The notes: generated from the sequence alone by a model not told the origin. 64,000 nt of DNA from Neisseria arctica (GCF_022870905.1 NZ_CP091510.1:1674001-1738000), one strand, 5' to 3'; counted from the stretch's first letter, positions 10,658-21,558 are shown. Numbers and translations: made by a program.

Positions 10658-11269
10658 TTAAACCGCTTTACACACAGGCAAAGCGGCAGGATAAACCGAT
10701 ACTTCGGTTTGGGTAAGCGCAAACAGTTTTTCCAACTGCAACTGCGCCTGATTTTGTGCGTGCTCCAAAATACCCGCTTTGCAAGCGCTGGTTAAAACCT
10801 GCCGCCTACCCTCCGCTTGTACGGTTTGGAAAACAGTTTTATCTACCGGATGCAAACCAAGCGAACCGGTTTTTAAATCATAAACTTCTATATCGTCTAA
10901 ATTCACACTTAAAATTTCTACCGGCGGCAAACTGATAATCACCTTGTTATCCACCACATTCACATGTTCGGGCGTCAGCTTGTTCAAATCCACTCCGGCC
11001 ACCACCCGGCCCTTAGCTAGAAACAAACCTCGTTGCGCATCCTGCCACAAAGCATACCAATTGCCCTGCTTTTCGGTTTTGATAATCGTGTCGATATAAA
11101 ACGCCGTACTTTCAAGACGGTTTAAGTCTTGAATCTGGGTAAGCACACCTTCGCGCGTTAATACCTTTGTATTTTCAGACGGCTTCAAAGCACCATAATG
11201 CAACCACATTGCATAAGCACCTGCTGCCAACAATACCGATACGGCCAAGCGAAATAAAATCTTCATCAC
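10658..11269 (-). CDS. membrane-anchored DUF4230-like protein
   Basis: A 203-residue protein with one N-terminal membrane helix (about residues 5-23, LFRLAVSVLLAAGAYAMWL) and a soluble, probably periplasmic remainder. The pattern, ELxT-like start, then GRVVAGVDLNKL and IISLPPVEILSVNLDDIEVYD, fits the DUF4230 family, whose function is unknown. The C-terminal half is rich in Gln and Ala and could be helical. The start ATG is the second of two adjacent ATGs or the first; both are possible. It sits immediately upstream of tpx. Confidence 0.65.
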   Translation of the reverse strand: MMKILFRLAVSVLLAAGAYAMWLHYGALKPSENTKVLTREGVLTQIQDLNRLESTAFYIDTIIKTEKQGNWYALWQDAQRGLFLAKGRVVAGVDLNKLTPEHVNVVDNKVIISLPPVEILSVNLDDIEVYDLKTGSLGLHPVDKTVFQTVQAEGRRQVLTSACKAGILEHAQNQAQLQLEKLFALTQTEVSVYPAALPVCKAV

Positions 11270-11466
11270 TGATAAGCAAGATAATTCAGTTGTTTAAGTT
11301 TTCTATATATGATCACACTGCGGCCGATTTCAACACCGCCGCCGTGTAAATTCGTGTATGGCACGAAAACGTTTGCGATTCCTATCACCGCGCCTTGTCC
11401 GTAAAAATACCGCTAACCGTATATGTGCAAATAAGTTTGGCCGATGTTACGCAGATACTTTGTTAA

Positions 11467-11503
11467 AGGCCGTCTGAAATATATTTCAGACGGCCTTTTT
11501 TTA
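11467..11503. terminator. DUS-pair hairpin with T-tract
   Basis: AGGCCGTCTGAA at 11467-11478 pairs with TTCAGACGGCCT at 11485-11496, followed by a run of T residues on the plus strand. No plus-strand gene ends here, so it may act on antisense or read-through transcription, or serve mainly as an uptake site. Confidence 0.6.
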
Positions 11504-11543
11504 TCAAACGTATGTTTTTGAAATAGATATTTCATACGAAAGC

Positions 11544-11577
11544 AATAAAAAAGCCGCCCGAAATATTCAGACGGCCC
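11544..11577 (-). terminator. argS terminator (decayed DUS pair)
   Basis: On the minus strand a GGCCGTCTGAA copy pairs imperfectly with a mutated partner (TTCGGGCGGC), followed by TTTTTTATT. It lies 10 bases past the argS stop. Confidence 0.65.
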
Positions 11578-11586
11578 CGATACAAA

Positions 11587-13317
<1,731 letters not shown>

Positions 13318-13328
13318 TTAATATCATT

Positions 13329-13373
13329 ATGCCGTCTGAAAAATGGCTGCCGCCGAAATGATCGGCGGCAATC
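13329..13373 (-). other. AT-DUS and GC-rich hairpin between purC and argS
   Basis: ATGCCGTCTGAA at 13329-13340 is followed by a perfect-stem hairpin (TGCCGCCGA / TCGGCGGCA, 13351-13373). No T-tract follows on the minus strand, so termination is doubtful. Confidence 0.5.
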
Positions 13374-13421
13374 TGTCGAACGGCTGAAATTTATATTCGC
13401 CGAAAATCGGGCTTTATTTAA

Positions 13422-14282
13422 TCAATCGGCCAAAAGATGCAATGCCTCACGATATTTGGCTACGGTTTTTTCCACCACATCTTCCGGCACTTTGGGAGCG
13501 GGAGCCTGTTTGTTCCAGCCGCTTTGCAACAACCAATCACGCACGAACTGTTTGTCGAAAGACGGCGGATTGCTGCCCACACGGTATTGGTCGGCAGGCC
13601 AAAAGCGGCTGGAATCAGGAGTCAAAACCTCATCCATTAGGGTTAACGTACCATTTTCGTCCAAGCCAAATTCAAATTTGGTATCGCAAATAATAATACC
13701 CCTTGTTTTAGCATATTCTGCGGCTTCCATATAAAGCTGAATGGCTTTGGCACGAACTTCCGCCGCCAACTCTTTACCGATAACGGCCTCACACTCTTCA
13801 AAACTGATGTTTTCATCATGGTCGCCCACCGCCGCCTTGGTAGACGGAGTAAAAATCACCTCAGGCAACTGCTGCGCCTCTTGCAAACCTTCCGGCAATT
13901 TGATGCCGCATACTGCTCCTGTTTGCTGGTAATCTTTCCAACCGCTTCCGGCCAGATAACCGCGAACAATCGCTTCTACTTTCACCGGTTCGAGTTTTTT
14001 GGCTACTACGGCACGCTTTTCCAACAATTTCGCTTCCGATTCGGGTAATACATCATAAACCGTCTCCCCCGTGAAATGGTTAGGCATTATATGGCTGAGT
14101 TTCTGGAACCAGAAATTGGAAATTTGGGTAAGAATCTCACCTTTGCCGGGAATAGGATCATCTAAAATAACATCAAAAGCAGACAAACGGTCTGAAGCAA
14201 CCATCAGCATACGCTTGTCATCTATTTCATAAAGATCCCGCACCTTACCTGAATAAATTTTTTTCAGACTGATTTCACTCAT
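13422..14282 (-). CDS. purC: SAICAR synthetase
   Basis: Phosphoribosylaminoimidazole-succinocarboxamide synthase, de novo purine synthesis. N-terminal [10 protein letters not shown] is the nucleotide loop; [21 protein letters not shown] and the later [15 protein letters not shown] are the two PurC signatures. Length (286) fits the larger PurC form found in beta- and gammaproteobacteria and yeast-like types. An AT-DUS and a GC-rich hairpin lie between it and argS. Confidence 0.96.
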   Translation of the reverse strand: MSEISLKKIYSGKVRDLYEIDDKRMLMVASDRLSAFDVILDDPIPGKGEILTQISNFWFQKLSHIMPNHFTGETVYDVLPESEAKLLEKRAVVAKKLEPVKVEAIVRGYLAGSGWKDYQQTGAVCGIKLPEGLQEAQQLPEVIFTPSTKAAVGDHDENISFEECEAVIGKELAAEVRAKAIQLYMEAAEYAKTRGIIICDTKFEFGLDENGTLTLMDEVLTPDSSRFWPADQYRVGSNPPSFDKQFVRDWLLQSGWNKQAPAPKVPEDVVEKTVAKYREALHLLAD

Positions 14283-14476
14283 GGCTACCCTACCCGGAAA
14301 ATTGAATTTAAGCGCGTATTTTACTTGATTTTAAGACGATTGGCACACCGACTTGAGGAGATGCCTTACACCCATGATATTACTATAATCATTTTATCAG
14401 AAACCATACCCTGCTTTTTCCCAATCAGAATTCCCTATAATATAATCAACACAGCATTAATTCATACCCAATCAAA

Positions 14477-14505
14477 CAGGCCGTCTGAAATTTTCAGACG
14501 GCCTG
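14477..14505. terminator. DUS-pair hairpin
   Basis: CAGGCCGTCTGAA and its reverse complement form a near-continuous stem with a 3-base centre. Confidence 0.6.
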
Positions 14506-14530
14506 TTGGCAAGCTCCGTAGTCCGAATAT

Positions 14531-14558
14531 AAAAAACCGCCCGAATCATCGGGCGGTT
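14531..14558 (-). terminator. terminator of the RTX gene (not DUS-based)
   Basis: Stem AACCGCCCGA (14535-14544) / TCGGGCGGTT (14549-14558), four-base loop, followed on the minus strand by a run of T residues (complement of 14531-14536). It lies about 30 bases beyond the RTX stop codon. Confidence 0.85.
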
Positions 14559-14587
14559 AAGCATTACTGCACAGTATTCATACTAAA

Positions 14588-15931
14588 TTATACGATACCA
14601 TGGGTTTGCAGTTGGTTTTGGATAGCGTTGCTGTCCCAAGTGGTGTTGCTTGAAGTGAATACGAAGCTTTCCACTTTATTATCAGCACCTGAGAACCAAT
14701 CAGAAATGGTCAGACTATCATCGGTCGGGTTATTTTTGAAATTGATAACCAAGTCGTTACCGTCGGCTTTGAACAACAAATCTGAAGCCTTGATGTCAGA
14801 ACCAAATTTCAGCACGTCGTTACCACCATTATCAACGATGGTGTCGTGGCCATAGCAGAAGTCGTAGAAGTAGGTATCATTACCCAAACCACCGTTCAGA
14901 ACGTCATCGTCCGAACCGCCATCCAAGTAATCGTTACCATTACCACCGATCAGAGTGTCTTCACCGCCTTTGCCATACAAGGTATCGTTACCGTCACCGC
15001 CATTCAACACGTTATTACCTGCATTACCGGTGATTACGTTGTCCAGAGAGTTACCGGTACCATTCAAGTTAGAATCGGTCAGCAAAGTCAGATTTTCAAC
15101 ATGATCGGGCAAGGTGTAGTCGATAACGCTGTAAACCAAATCAGTACCTTGGTTTTCAAACTCTTTAACCACATCACCGGGTTGATGTACAACATAAACA
15201 TCATTACCGTAACCGCCCAGCATGATGTCATCGCCAGGACCACCGTTGAGGTAGTCGTTACCATCGCTACCTTGCAGGTAGTCTTTACCATTACCGCCGT
15301 ACAAAGAGTCACCGCCAGGGCCGCCGATAATGGTATCGTTACCGTCGCCACCGTAAATCACATCGGGGCCGCCTGCGCCGAAAATAACATCTTCGCCGTC
15401 AGTACCGGTAATGGTGTCTTTTTCTTCAGAACCCCAGTAATAACCGTTTTCATCGGCATTCATGTCGGAAACATGCAAAACATTACCCGGATTGGTATCA
15501 GTACCACCGTATTGGTTGCTTGGGTTCGGATCAACATCTGAGCAGTCTACGCAAGGCTTGGCAGGCTCAGGCTTTGGTTCCGGTTTTGGCTCGGGTTTTG
15601 GTTCCGGTTTCGGTTCCGGCTTAGGCTCAGGTTTAGGACAATCGGGAGTTGTCGGTTTTGGTTCGGGCTTCGGAGTAACAGTAGCCTTCGGATAGCACCA
15701 GTAAACAGGATTAAGGATTTTAATCAGGCTCGAGAAAGAAAAGCACAAAGCAGGTTTTACAATCGGTTTAATTACCACGCTGCATTTGCTGCCCCAAGTG
15801 CTTCCCGTGCTCCAGCTTCCACTGGTACCGCAACTGGTTGAGCCGTAGTATTTAGAGCCGCTGTAGCTAGAGCCACCATAGCTATAAGATTTCCCGCCGT
15901 AGCAGGCTGTACCGTAATAATAAGTCATCAT
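14588..15931 (-). CDS. RTX (hemolysin-type calcium-binding) repeat protein with Gly/Ser/Tyr/Cys-rich N-terminus
   Basis: A 447-residue acidic protein. Residues 1-50 are low-complexity Gly/Ser/Tyr; 88-126 are a Pro-Lys-Pro-Glu repeat linker. Two blocks of GGxGxDxxx nonapeptides follow (about 176-250 and 300-355, roughly 14 repeats), separated by a DYTLPDHVENLTLL spacer. Residues 356-430 resemble the hemolysin-type calcium-binding related domain (LTISDWF...ESFVF). No Sec signal peptide is seen; RTX proteins normally leave by a type I secretion system using a C-terminal signal, but no such exporter lies in the window. Nine cysteines, including C127-x-x-C130, are unusual for this class. GGAG precedes two adjacent ATGs; the second (15928) has the better spacing. 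Function unknown: surface adhesin, layer or enzyme-less structural protein are possible. Confidence 0.85.
   Translation of the reverse strand: MMTYYYGTACYGGKSYSYGGSSYSGSKYYGSTSCGTSGSWSTGSTWGSKCSVVIKPIVKPALCFSFSSLIKILNPVYWCYPKATVTPKPEPKPTTPDCPKPEPKPEPKPEPKPEPKPEPKPEPAKPCVDCSDVDPNPSNQYGGTDTNPGNVLHVSDMNADENGYYWGSEEKDTITGTDGEDVIFGAGGPDVIYGGDGNDTIIGGPGGDSLYGGNGKDYLQGSDGNDYLNGGPGDDIMLGGYGNDVYVVHQPGDVVKEFENQGTDLVYSVIDYTLPDHVENLTLLTDSNLNGTGNSLDNVITGNAGNNVLNGGDGNDTLYGKGGEDTLIGGNGNDYLDGGSDDDVLNGGLGNDTYFYDFCYGHDTIVDNGGNDVLKFGSDIKASDLLFKADGNDLVINFKNNPTDDSLTISDWFSGADNKVESFVFTSSNTTWDSNAIQNQLQTHGIV
15562..15636 (-). repeat. 6/12-bp tandem coding repeat (PKPE linker)
   Basis: Imperfect hexamer units of the type GGTTCC/GGTTTT (plus-strand sense) encode the Pro-Lys-Pro-Glu stretch of the RTX protein. 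Because units are multiples of three, copy changes would alter linker length without shifting frame. Confidence 0.75.
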
Positions 15932-16219
15932 TTACTCCAAGGTTATCCACATCATGCAAGGTTTCAGGCAGAATACTTTTCCCGCCTGAGCTAAAGGGCG
16001 GCAAAAAAACAACCACCCTAATGACTTACATTCTAGTGCGACTCAAGATGTCGATAGCATGGAGCTGGAACAACGGTATTTAATCAAGATGAACGGCAAT
16101 AATATGTATTTTTTTTCATCTTTTAAAGCAGAAAATACTGTATATTATTAAAATAACAGTTACAAAAGTTACAAACTATATTAATACATAACCTCTTTTA
16201 CCATATTACATAAAATCCT

Positions 16220-16972
16220 TCACTTCTCTAACAGATGCATGCTTATCTTGCCGTCTGAAGTGATACTCAAATAACCGCCTTTGCCGTTTTCCCAATCTTG
16301 CAGCACATAACGATGCACACAGCCTTCTTCTGTCTCGTGAACATGTACTGCCGGGCGGTGGGTATGACCGTGAATCAATACCTCAATGCCTTTACCTCGA
16401 TGTTGGCTCAACAAAGCTTGAATACCGGCTTCAGTGGCATCAGAGATTTCGCTTTTACCGTCTTCGGCTTTTTTGATTTCGCTCATCATACGTATTTGCC
16501 CGGCCAACATACGGCGTTCTGCCAAGGACTTGGCCAAAACGGCAGCCTGCCACATCGGATTGCGCGATTGCAGACGGAATTGCTGGTATGCCAAATCATC
16601 CGTACATAATTCATCGCCGTGTACCAATAAATAAGGTTTACCGTAAATCTCAGCTATATACTGCTCAGGCAACATCTGTACACCACTTTTCTCGGCAAAA
16701 GCATTACCCAATAAAAAATCGCGGTTACCATGCTGGATAAATACGGGTGTTTCGGCAGTAAAATCTACCAAAGCCTGAACAACACTATTGATAAACGGGT
16801 TCTCGTCATCGTCTCCTACCCAAACATCGAAAAAATCGCCAAGGATATAGAGCGCGTCGATTTTGCCTCGCCATTCTGCCAAAGAGTGAAAAAACAATTC
16901 GTTTAATTCCGGCACATCTGCGGAAAGGTGCAAGTCGGAAATAAAAATGGTTTGTGTATTCATATATTTCAT
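16220..16972 (-). CDS. lpxH: UDP-2,3-diacylglucosamine diphosphatase
   Basis: Releases UMP to give lipid X in lipid A synthesis; a peripheral inner-membrane metallophosphoesterase. All metal-site motifs are present: FISDLHLS, LGDFFDVWVGDDD, HGNRDFLLG, HGDELCTDD and the C-terminal IHGHTHRPAVH. Length is 250 if translation starts at the ATG that overlaps the stop codon of the upstream gene (TAATG, suggesting coupling), or 247 from the next ATG at 16963. It is the last gene of a two-gene run with the ArsC/Spx-like gene. Confidence 0.95.
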   Translation of the reverse strand: MKYMNTQTIFISDLHLSADVPELNELFFHSLAEWRGKIDALYILGDFFDVWVGDDDENPFINSVVQALVDFTAETPVFIQHGNRDFLLGNAFAEKSGVQMLPEQYIAEIYGKPYLLVHGDELCTDDLAYQQFRLQSRNPMWQAAVLAKSLAERRMLAGQIRMMSEIKKAEDGKSEISDATEAGIQALLSQHRGKGIEVLIHGHTHRPAVHVHETEEGCVHRYVLQDWENGKGGYLSITSDGKISMHLLEK

Positions 16973-17322
16973 TATTTTCTAAAAAATGATTCGTAATCGA
17001 CAATCTGAAAACCGGCATGATAATGGCCATCTATATCGGCTATGGGACGTTTGATTAAACTGGGTTGGTCTACCATTAAAGCAATGGCGGCATCATGGTT
17101 TTCTACTGATACTTTCTGTGCTTCATCAAGCTTTCTCCAAGTAGTACCACGCTTATTTAATAATACTTCCATTGGAATATCTGCCAACCATTTCTCAATT
17201 AAAGCCTTATCCGGCGGCGTCTTTTTGAAATCAATAAATTCATAGGCCACTTGGTTTTCTTCTAACCAGCGCCGGGCTTTTTTGACCGTATCGCAATTCG
17301 GAATGCCGTAAATTTTTATCAT
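16972..17322 (-). CDS. ArsC/Spx-family (YffB-like) thioredoxin-fold protein
   Basis: About 116 residues starting MIKIYGIPNCDTVKKARRWL; I chose this ATG (17322) because the family begins at this point and the extra 11 upstream residues have no homology expected. The single N-terminal Cys10 in PNCDT and the RPI...(GFQIVDYESFF) ending are typical of the YffB/ArsC-like family. Members are glutathione- or thioredoxin-linked reductases of uncertain substrate. The stop overlaps the lpxH start by one base. Confidence 0.85.
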   Translation of the reverse strand: MIKIYGIPNCDTVKKARRWLEENQVAYEFIDFKKTPPDKALIEKWLADIPMEVLLNKRGTTWRKLDEAQKVSVENHDAAIALMVDQPSLIKRPIADIDGHYHAGFQIVDYESFFRK

Positions 17323-17516
17323 GATTTCCAAATCAATTTTATTAAAAGAATCCAATTGTACGTTTTCGCAACATAGTTGTCATGCTTCAAATATATGGCA
17401 ACATAAAATTTAGCAAGTAAAAAATTTGGAAGACTATCTAAAAAAAGTTATGCTTATTTTAATAAACACCTTTGCTTTGATAGAAGGCATTCAAAAACAG
17501 CAGGAGAACTACCGAT

Positions 17517-18158
17517 ATGAAAAAAGCCATCATCACCGCTATTGCCGCTGCCGCCATGCTTACCGCATGCGGCGATAAAAATTCCGCCAGTAATACGCAA
17601 TTTAAAAAATCGATTGAACGATATGCAGAGCAAAATCGTTTTTGTCTGCCTTTGAGCCTGGATATCCAATCACCGGAAAATGGCGACAGCTCCGGTATCA
17701 TGTTGGGCGAACCTGTAATTAAAATTGCCGAACAAAACCGAAACGGCCAGGAAATCAATGAAAATAATCTCAAACAAATGCGTCTGCTAACCAATGAAGG
17801 ATTTTACGAACGCCAAAAAACCGAAATTACCGAAGACGGAGATGAAAACATACGTACGCAAGTTTTCCAACTTACCGAAAAAGGTAACAGACAAGTTCGC
17901 CCCAGCCCCCATGGCCCGTTGTTTTGCTTAGGTGTCCAAACGGTCGACAAAATCAATTGGTACACCGAACCGACACCTTCAAACGGTGTAACAGTTTCAC
18001 AAGTTTCCTACGAAGCGGAATTCAAACCTGAAAGTTGGGCCCGCAAGCTGATCAAACAAGGCGGCGACAGTTGGGCCGATATTGAGAAAACACGTACTCA
18101 AAGCGCTACGCTTATGCAAACCAATGATGGTTGGCGCGATATTCGCGAGTTACAATAA
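17517..18158 (+). CDS. putative lipoprotein of unknown function
   Basis: A 213-residue protein with a classic lipoprotein signal: MKK, a hydrophobic helix, and the lipobox L15-T16-A17-C18, so Cys18 is the predicted lipid site. The residue after Cys is Gly, and Asp follows at +3. The mature part is hydrophilic, with one Cys pair candidate (FCLPLSL and LFCLGVQ). A GGAG site precedes the ATG. I do not recognise the family. The next gene starts 140 bases later on the same strand, with a hairpin between. Confidence 0.75.
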   Translation: MKKAIITAIAAAAMLTACGDKNSASNTQFKKSIERYAEQNRFCLPLSLDIQSPENGDSSGIMLGEPVIKIAEQNRNGQEINENNLKQMRLLTNEGFYERQKTEITEDGDENIRTQVFQLTEKGNRQVRPSPHGPLFCLGVQTVDKINWYTEPTPSNGVTVSQVSYEAEFKPESWARKLIKQGGDSWADIEKTRTQSATLMQTNDGWRDIRELQ

Positions 18159-18175
18159 ATAATACGCCAGATAAT

Positions 18176-18204
18176 CAAAAGCACCCTTAAAGGGTGCTTT
18201 TTTA
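18176..18204 (+). terminator. terminator after the lipoprotein gene
   Basis: AAAAGCACCCTT and AAGGGTGCTTTT form a perfect stem around a short AA loop, followed by a T-tract. Confidence 0.8.
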
Positions 18205-18298
18205 CTACCTAATTCCAATCTACCCTCTGCCGTGCAAAAAAGACAAAGCCGCTAAAAAATGCTATGCTTGGCCTTTAGCTATTATTAAATTCGACGCA

Positions 18299-19918
18299 AT
18301 GAAAAAGCTTCTGATTGCCATCTCGGCCACCATCATCATCCTTTTGGCAGTGCTGTTTTTAGGTCTGCCTTACTATTTAGGTACAAAAGCCGAAGAAAAT
18401 CTCAACGAACAACAAAAAATACTCGCCCAATCAGGCTTTCTAACCGTCGAATCCCATAATTATGAACGGGGCTGGTTCAACGCTACCGAAACTACAGTTA
18501 TCCGGCTGAAACCTTCTTTGCTCCACAATACCCAGCAATATTTACCCGAGAATTTAAAAACCGTACTGAACGAGCCCATTACGCTCGTCAACCATATCCA
18601 ACATGGCCCCTTTGCCGGCGGCCTGACTCCCGTTCGGGCACGCGTGGAAACCGAGTTCAAATACAACCCGGAAACAGAAAAAGTATTGGCGCGCTTTTTC
18701 GGCAATCAGGCGCCAGTAAGTATGAGCAATACTGTTTACTTAAGCGGTTCGGGCAATATCAGTTTCAAAGTCCCCGCTTTCGACTATGAAGAGCTTTCCG
18801 GTATCAAACTGGATTGGAAAGGTTTAAGCGGCAATACTGCCTACACCAAAGGCTTCGACAGCTATAATAATGATTACACCGCTCCCTTCCTTCATATCAA
18901 ATTAGCCGACAAAGGCGATGTAGTACTGCAAAATCTGAATATCCATACCGAAACCAAAGACGGTGGCAACCGTCTGGCATTGGGCAACAGCAGTTTCAAA
19001 CTGGATAAATTCTCCATCCAATGGAAAGAAGGCATCGACTATAACGTCAAATTAAACGAATTGGTCAACTTGGTAACCAACCTGCAAATCGGCGCCTTTA
19101 TCAATCCCACCGGCACAATCGCACCTTCAAAAATAGAAGTCGACAAACTAAGCTTCGACACGCAAACCGATGAAGCGGGAGAATGGATCAACAGTAAAGG
19201 CCGCTTCCAATTTGCCAACCTCACCTACGGCGACGAAAAATACGGTCCTCTTGATATTGATGTTGCGGCAGAACACCTCGATGCCAAAGGCTTGCTGGCC
19301 GTTAAAAACAAACTTGCCGAATTAGCTGCACGCGAATTAAGCGAAGAGCAGATCCGTGCGGAACTGCTGCAAACCGTCAAAACCGATGCAGCCGGTCTGT
19401 TTACTCAAAATCCGGTATTAAAAATCAATACATTCGCCTTTACCATGCCGCAAGGAAAAGTAGACGTGAAAGGCGAGCTTCGCTTTAACGGCCTGCTGGC
19501 AGCTGATTTAAATGACTTTTCCGCTATGATGAGAAAAACACAGGCACAATTTGATATGAACGTGCCCCAAAAACTGTTGGAACAAATCGCCATCAACCAA
19601 GCAAGCAACCTCTTTAGCGTGAACCCCGAAGATTTGGCAGAAGGCCGCGCCAGCTTGGACGATATCAATGAAACTCTCCGCCTGATGGTAGACAGCACCG
19701 TACAATCGATGCAGCGTGAAAATTATCTCACCCTCGATAACGGCATCATCCGTACCCGCATAGATTTGACTGACAACCAACTCAAGCTCAACGGTAAAAT
19801 ATTTGAAAGCGAGCCGGAACCTGAGTTTACCGAAGCCGATATGTTGCCTGAATCAAACATACCGGATCAGGCGGCTTCGGAGCCTGAAACCATTCCCGAC
19901 AGCGCAAGCGCACCTTAA
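18299..19918 (+). CDS. DUF945 (YdgA-like) family protein
   Basis: A 539-residue protein with an N-terminal signal/anchor helix (KKLLIAISATIIILLAVLFLGLPYYLG), then YERGWFNATETTVIRL, a hallmark of DUF945 proteins. The rest is predicted mostly beta, with a Pro/Glu-rich acidic tail (EPEPEF...PETIPDSASAP). The start at 18299 is preferred to the longer frame opening at 18194, because it places the hydrophobic helix at the N-terminus. Function of the family is unknown; an envelope location is likely. A long DUS-pair hairpin follows. Confidence 0.8.
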   Translation: MKKLLIAISATIIILLAVLFLGLPYYLGTKAEENLNEQQKILAQSGFLTVESHNYERGWFNATETTVIRLKPSLLHNTQQYLPENLKTVLNEPITLVNHIQHGPFAGGLTPVRARVETEFKYNPETEKVLARFFGNQAPVSMSNTVYLSGSGNISFKVPAFDYEELSGIKLDWKGLSGNTAYTKGFDSYNNDYTAPFLHIKLADKGDVVLQNLNIHTETKDGGNRLALGNSSFKLDKFSIQWKEGIDYNVKLNELVNLVTNLQIGAFINPTGTIAPSKIEVDKLSFDTQTDEAGEWINSKGRFQFANLTYGDEKYGPLDIDVAAEHLDAKGLLAVKNKLAELAARELSEEQIRAELLQTVKTDAAGLFTQNPVLKINTFAFTMPQGKVDVKGELRFNGLLAADLNDFSAMMRKTQAQFDMNVPQKLLEQIAINQASNLFSVNPEDLAEGRASLDDINETLRLMVDSTVQSMQRENYLTLDNGIIRTRIDLTDNQLKLNGKIFESEPEPEFTEADMLPESNIPDQAASEPETIPDSASAP

Positions 19919-19937
19919 AGAATATAATTCTTACAAA

Positions 19938-19973
19938 TCAGGCCGTCTGAAAATTTTTCAGACGGCCTGATTT
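19938..19973 (+). terminator. DUS-pair terminator after the DUF945 gene
   Basis: TCAGGCCGTCTGAAAA pairs with TTTTCAGACGGCCTGA in a nearly loop-less inverted repeat followed by TTT. Confidence 0.8.
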
Positions 19974-20269
19974 CATATGCAAGGAATAAATCAAAATGAA
20001 TTTCCCCTATCCCAAAAAATTACCGTAACCACCAATTCCGAAAGCACTCATTCAACAAACAAATTAAATTCCATAAGCATAAATTCGTAAGCCGATAACC
20101 TTTTGGAAAGCAGCACATATCAATATGTTGCACCAGAGGAGTAGTAACCCACAATAGCTACCCCCGCCAAAATCTATTTCATTTTTTTGATTTATTTAAC
20201 CTTTTTCATCCCAAAGAGGCTTTCAGGCCGTCTGAAAAAGGCGTAGAATCAAAACCGCTTATCTGACAC

Positions 20270-20289
20270 AAGCCGCCTTTGGGCGGCTT
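20270..20289 (+). other. hairpin in the leader of the Bcr/CflA gene
   Basis: Perfect stem AAGCCGCC / GGCGGCTT with a TTTG loop. Not followed by a T-tract, so it is either an mRNA leader structure or a remnant terminator. Confidence 0.45.
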
Positions 20290-20316
20290 AACGCTTTCAT
20301 TACTATATTATCCATC

Positions 20317-21558
20317 ATGACAAATACGGTTTCCACCCCTACCCTTACCGACAAACAAATGGCTCTGCTGCTTGCCCTTCTGGTCGCCATTATGCCTTTC
20401 TCGGTAGATGCCTATCTTCCTGCTATTCCCACCATGGCAGCACAACTGGGCGCAGATATCCACCGTATCGAACAAAGCCTCAGCTCTTTTATGTTTGGTG
20501 TGGCGGCAGGACAGCTTATCGGCGGCTCTTTGTCCGACTTAAAAGGCCGCCGTATTGTAGCCTTATCGGGCTTAGCAATATATTTGGCAGGCGCTGTCGG
20601 CTTGGTTTTCATACAAACCGCAGGAGAGCTCTTTTTTCTACGTATGGTTCAAGCCTTCGGTGCCGGCATGGCGGTTGTGGTAGTAGGCGCAATCGTACGG
20701 GATTACTACGAAGGGCGCCAAGCAGCACAGATGTTTGCACTTATAGGCATTATCATGATGGTCGCCCCGCTGGCAGCCCCTATGCTCGGAGCACTATTGA
20801 AAAGCTTGGGCGGCTGGCGGGCTATTTTTATTTTTCTCTCCGTGTACGCTTGTGCGGTATGGGGATTGCTGTTTCGTTTTTTAGCCAAGCCGGCACAAAC
20901 CGAACCTATTGACCGCTCGGTCTTCCAAACCGTGATCAGGCGGTATCTGCATGTCTTACGTACACGTTCTGCTTTGGGTTTTCTATTTTTCCAAGCATTC
21001 AGTTTTTCCTCGATGTTTGTCTTTCTCACCGAATCTTCATTCGTTTATATGAAGCTTTACGGCATTTCCGCCCACCAATATGCTTGGTTTTTTGGTATGA
21101 ACATCATTACCATGGCCGCATTTAACCGCATTACGGCTTGGCGTTTGAAAACAGGCAGTCATGCTCAAAATATTTTGAAATGGGGTATCGCCATTCAATT
21201 TTTGGCCAATCTGCTGATGCTTTCCGCCGTTTTATTGACAAAACAACCGCATATGGCATTTTTGGTAGGTTGTGTTATGTTATCTGTCGGTACGCAAGGC
21301 TTGATTAATGCCAATACCCAGGCCTGCTTTATGAGCTATTTCAAAGAAGAAGGCGGCAGTGCCAATGCCGTATTGGGCGTCTGCCAATCGTTGATTGCGG
21401 CAGCCGTCGGTATGCTGACTACCTGGATGCACAATGGTACGCCGCTGACCATGGCCGGTATGATGCTGCTCTCTACCATATGCGGTATGGTTTTGCTGTG
21501 GCTGTTTTCCGGCAAAGTTTTATTTGGCAACCGCCCGCTTTTTAAGCCCGCAAGATAG
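20317..21558 (+). CDS. Bcr/CflA-type multidrug efflux MFS transporter
   Basis: A 413-residue major facilitator with 12 predicted helices. The first helix region contains MPFSVDAYLPAIPTMAAQLG, the motif of the Bcr/CflA drug:H+ antiporter family, followed by GQLIGGSLSDLKGRRIVALSG, the MFS loop 2-3 motif A. Members export bicyclomycin, chloramphenicol or sulfonamides; the substrate here is unknown. It stands alone and is followed by a DUS-type hairpin. Confidence 0.9.
   Translation: MTNTVSTPTLTDKQMALLLALLVAIMPFSVDAYLPAIPTMAAQLGADIHRIEQSLSSFMFGVAAGQLIGGSLSDLKGRRIVALSGLAIYLAGAVGLVFIQTAGELFFLRMVQAFGAGMAVVVVGAIVRDYYEGRQAAQMFALIGIIMMVAPLAAPMLGALLKSLGGWRAIFIFLSVYACAVWGLLFRFLAKPAQTEPIDRSVFQTVIRRYLHVLRTRSALGFLFFQAFSFSSMFVFLTESSFVYMKLYGISAHQYAWFFGMNIITMAAFNRITAWRLKTGSHAQNILKWGIAIQFLANLLMLSAVLLTKQPHMAFLVGCVMLSVGTQGLINANTQACFMSYFKEEGGSANAVLGVCQSLIAAAVGMLTTWMHNGTPLTMAGMMLLSTICGMVLLWLFSGKVLFGNRPLFKPAR

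Larger units (their letters stand above)
11270..11586. other. intergenic region between the DUF4230-like gene and argS
   Basis: No credible gene. It holds the upstream region of the DUF4230-like gene, one perfect DUS-pair hairpin (11467-11496) and the argS terminator at the far end. The rest is AT-rich with no clear pattern. Confidence 0.6.
14283..14587. other. intergenic region between purC and the RTX gene
   Basis: No credible gene. It holds the purC upstream region, a perfect DUS-pair hairpin (14477-14505) and the terminator of the RTX gene (14531-14558). Confidence 0.6.
19919..20316. other. intergenic region before the Bcr/CflA gene
   Basis: No credible gene. Contains a long DUS-pair terminator (19938-19970), a single AG-DUS (20225-20236) and a GC-rich hairpin (20270-20289) 27 bases upstream of the next start codon. 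The middle is AT-rich without clear features. Confidence 0.6.

Noticed and set aside
15088..15695. Long open frames on the plus strand opposite the RTX repeats
   Set aside because: They are reading-frame shadows of the repeat-rich coding sequence; the minus strand carries the signature motifs, ribosome-binding site and terminator.
15943..15951. Perfect DnaA box (TTATCCACA) upstream of the RTX gene
   Set aside because: A single nine-base box can occur by chance in a window this size; no cluster of boxes or origin-type sequence is nearby.
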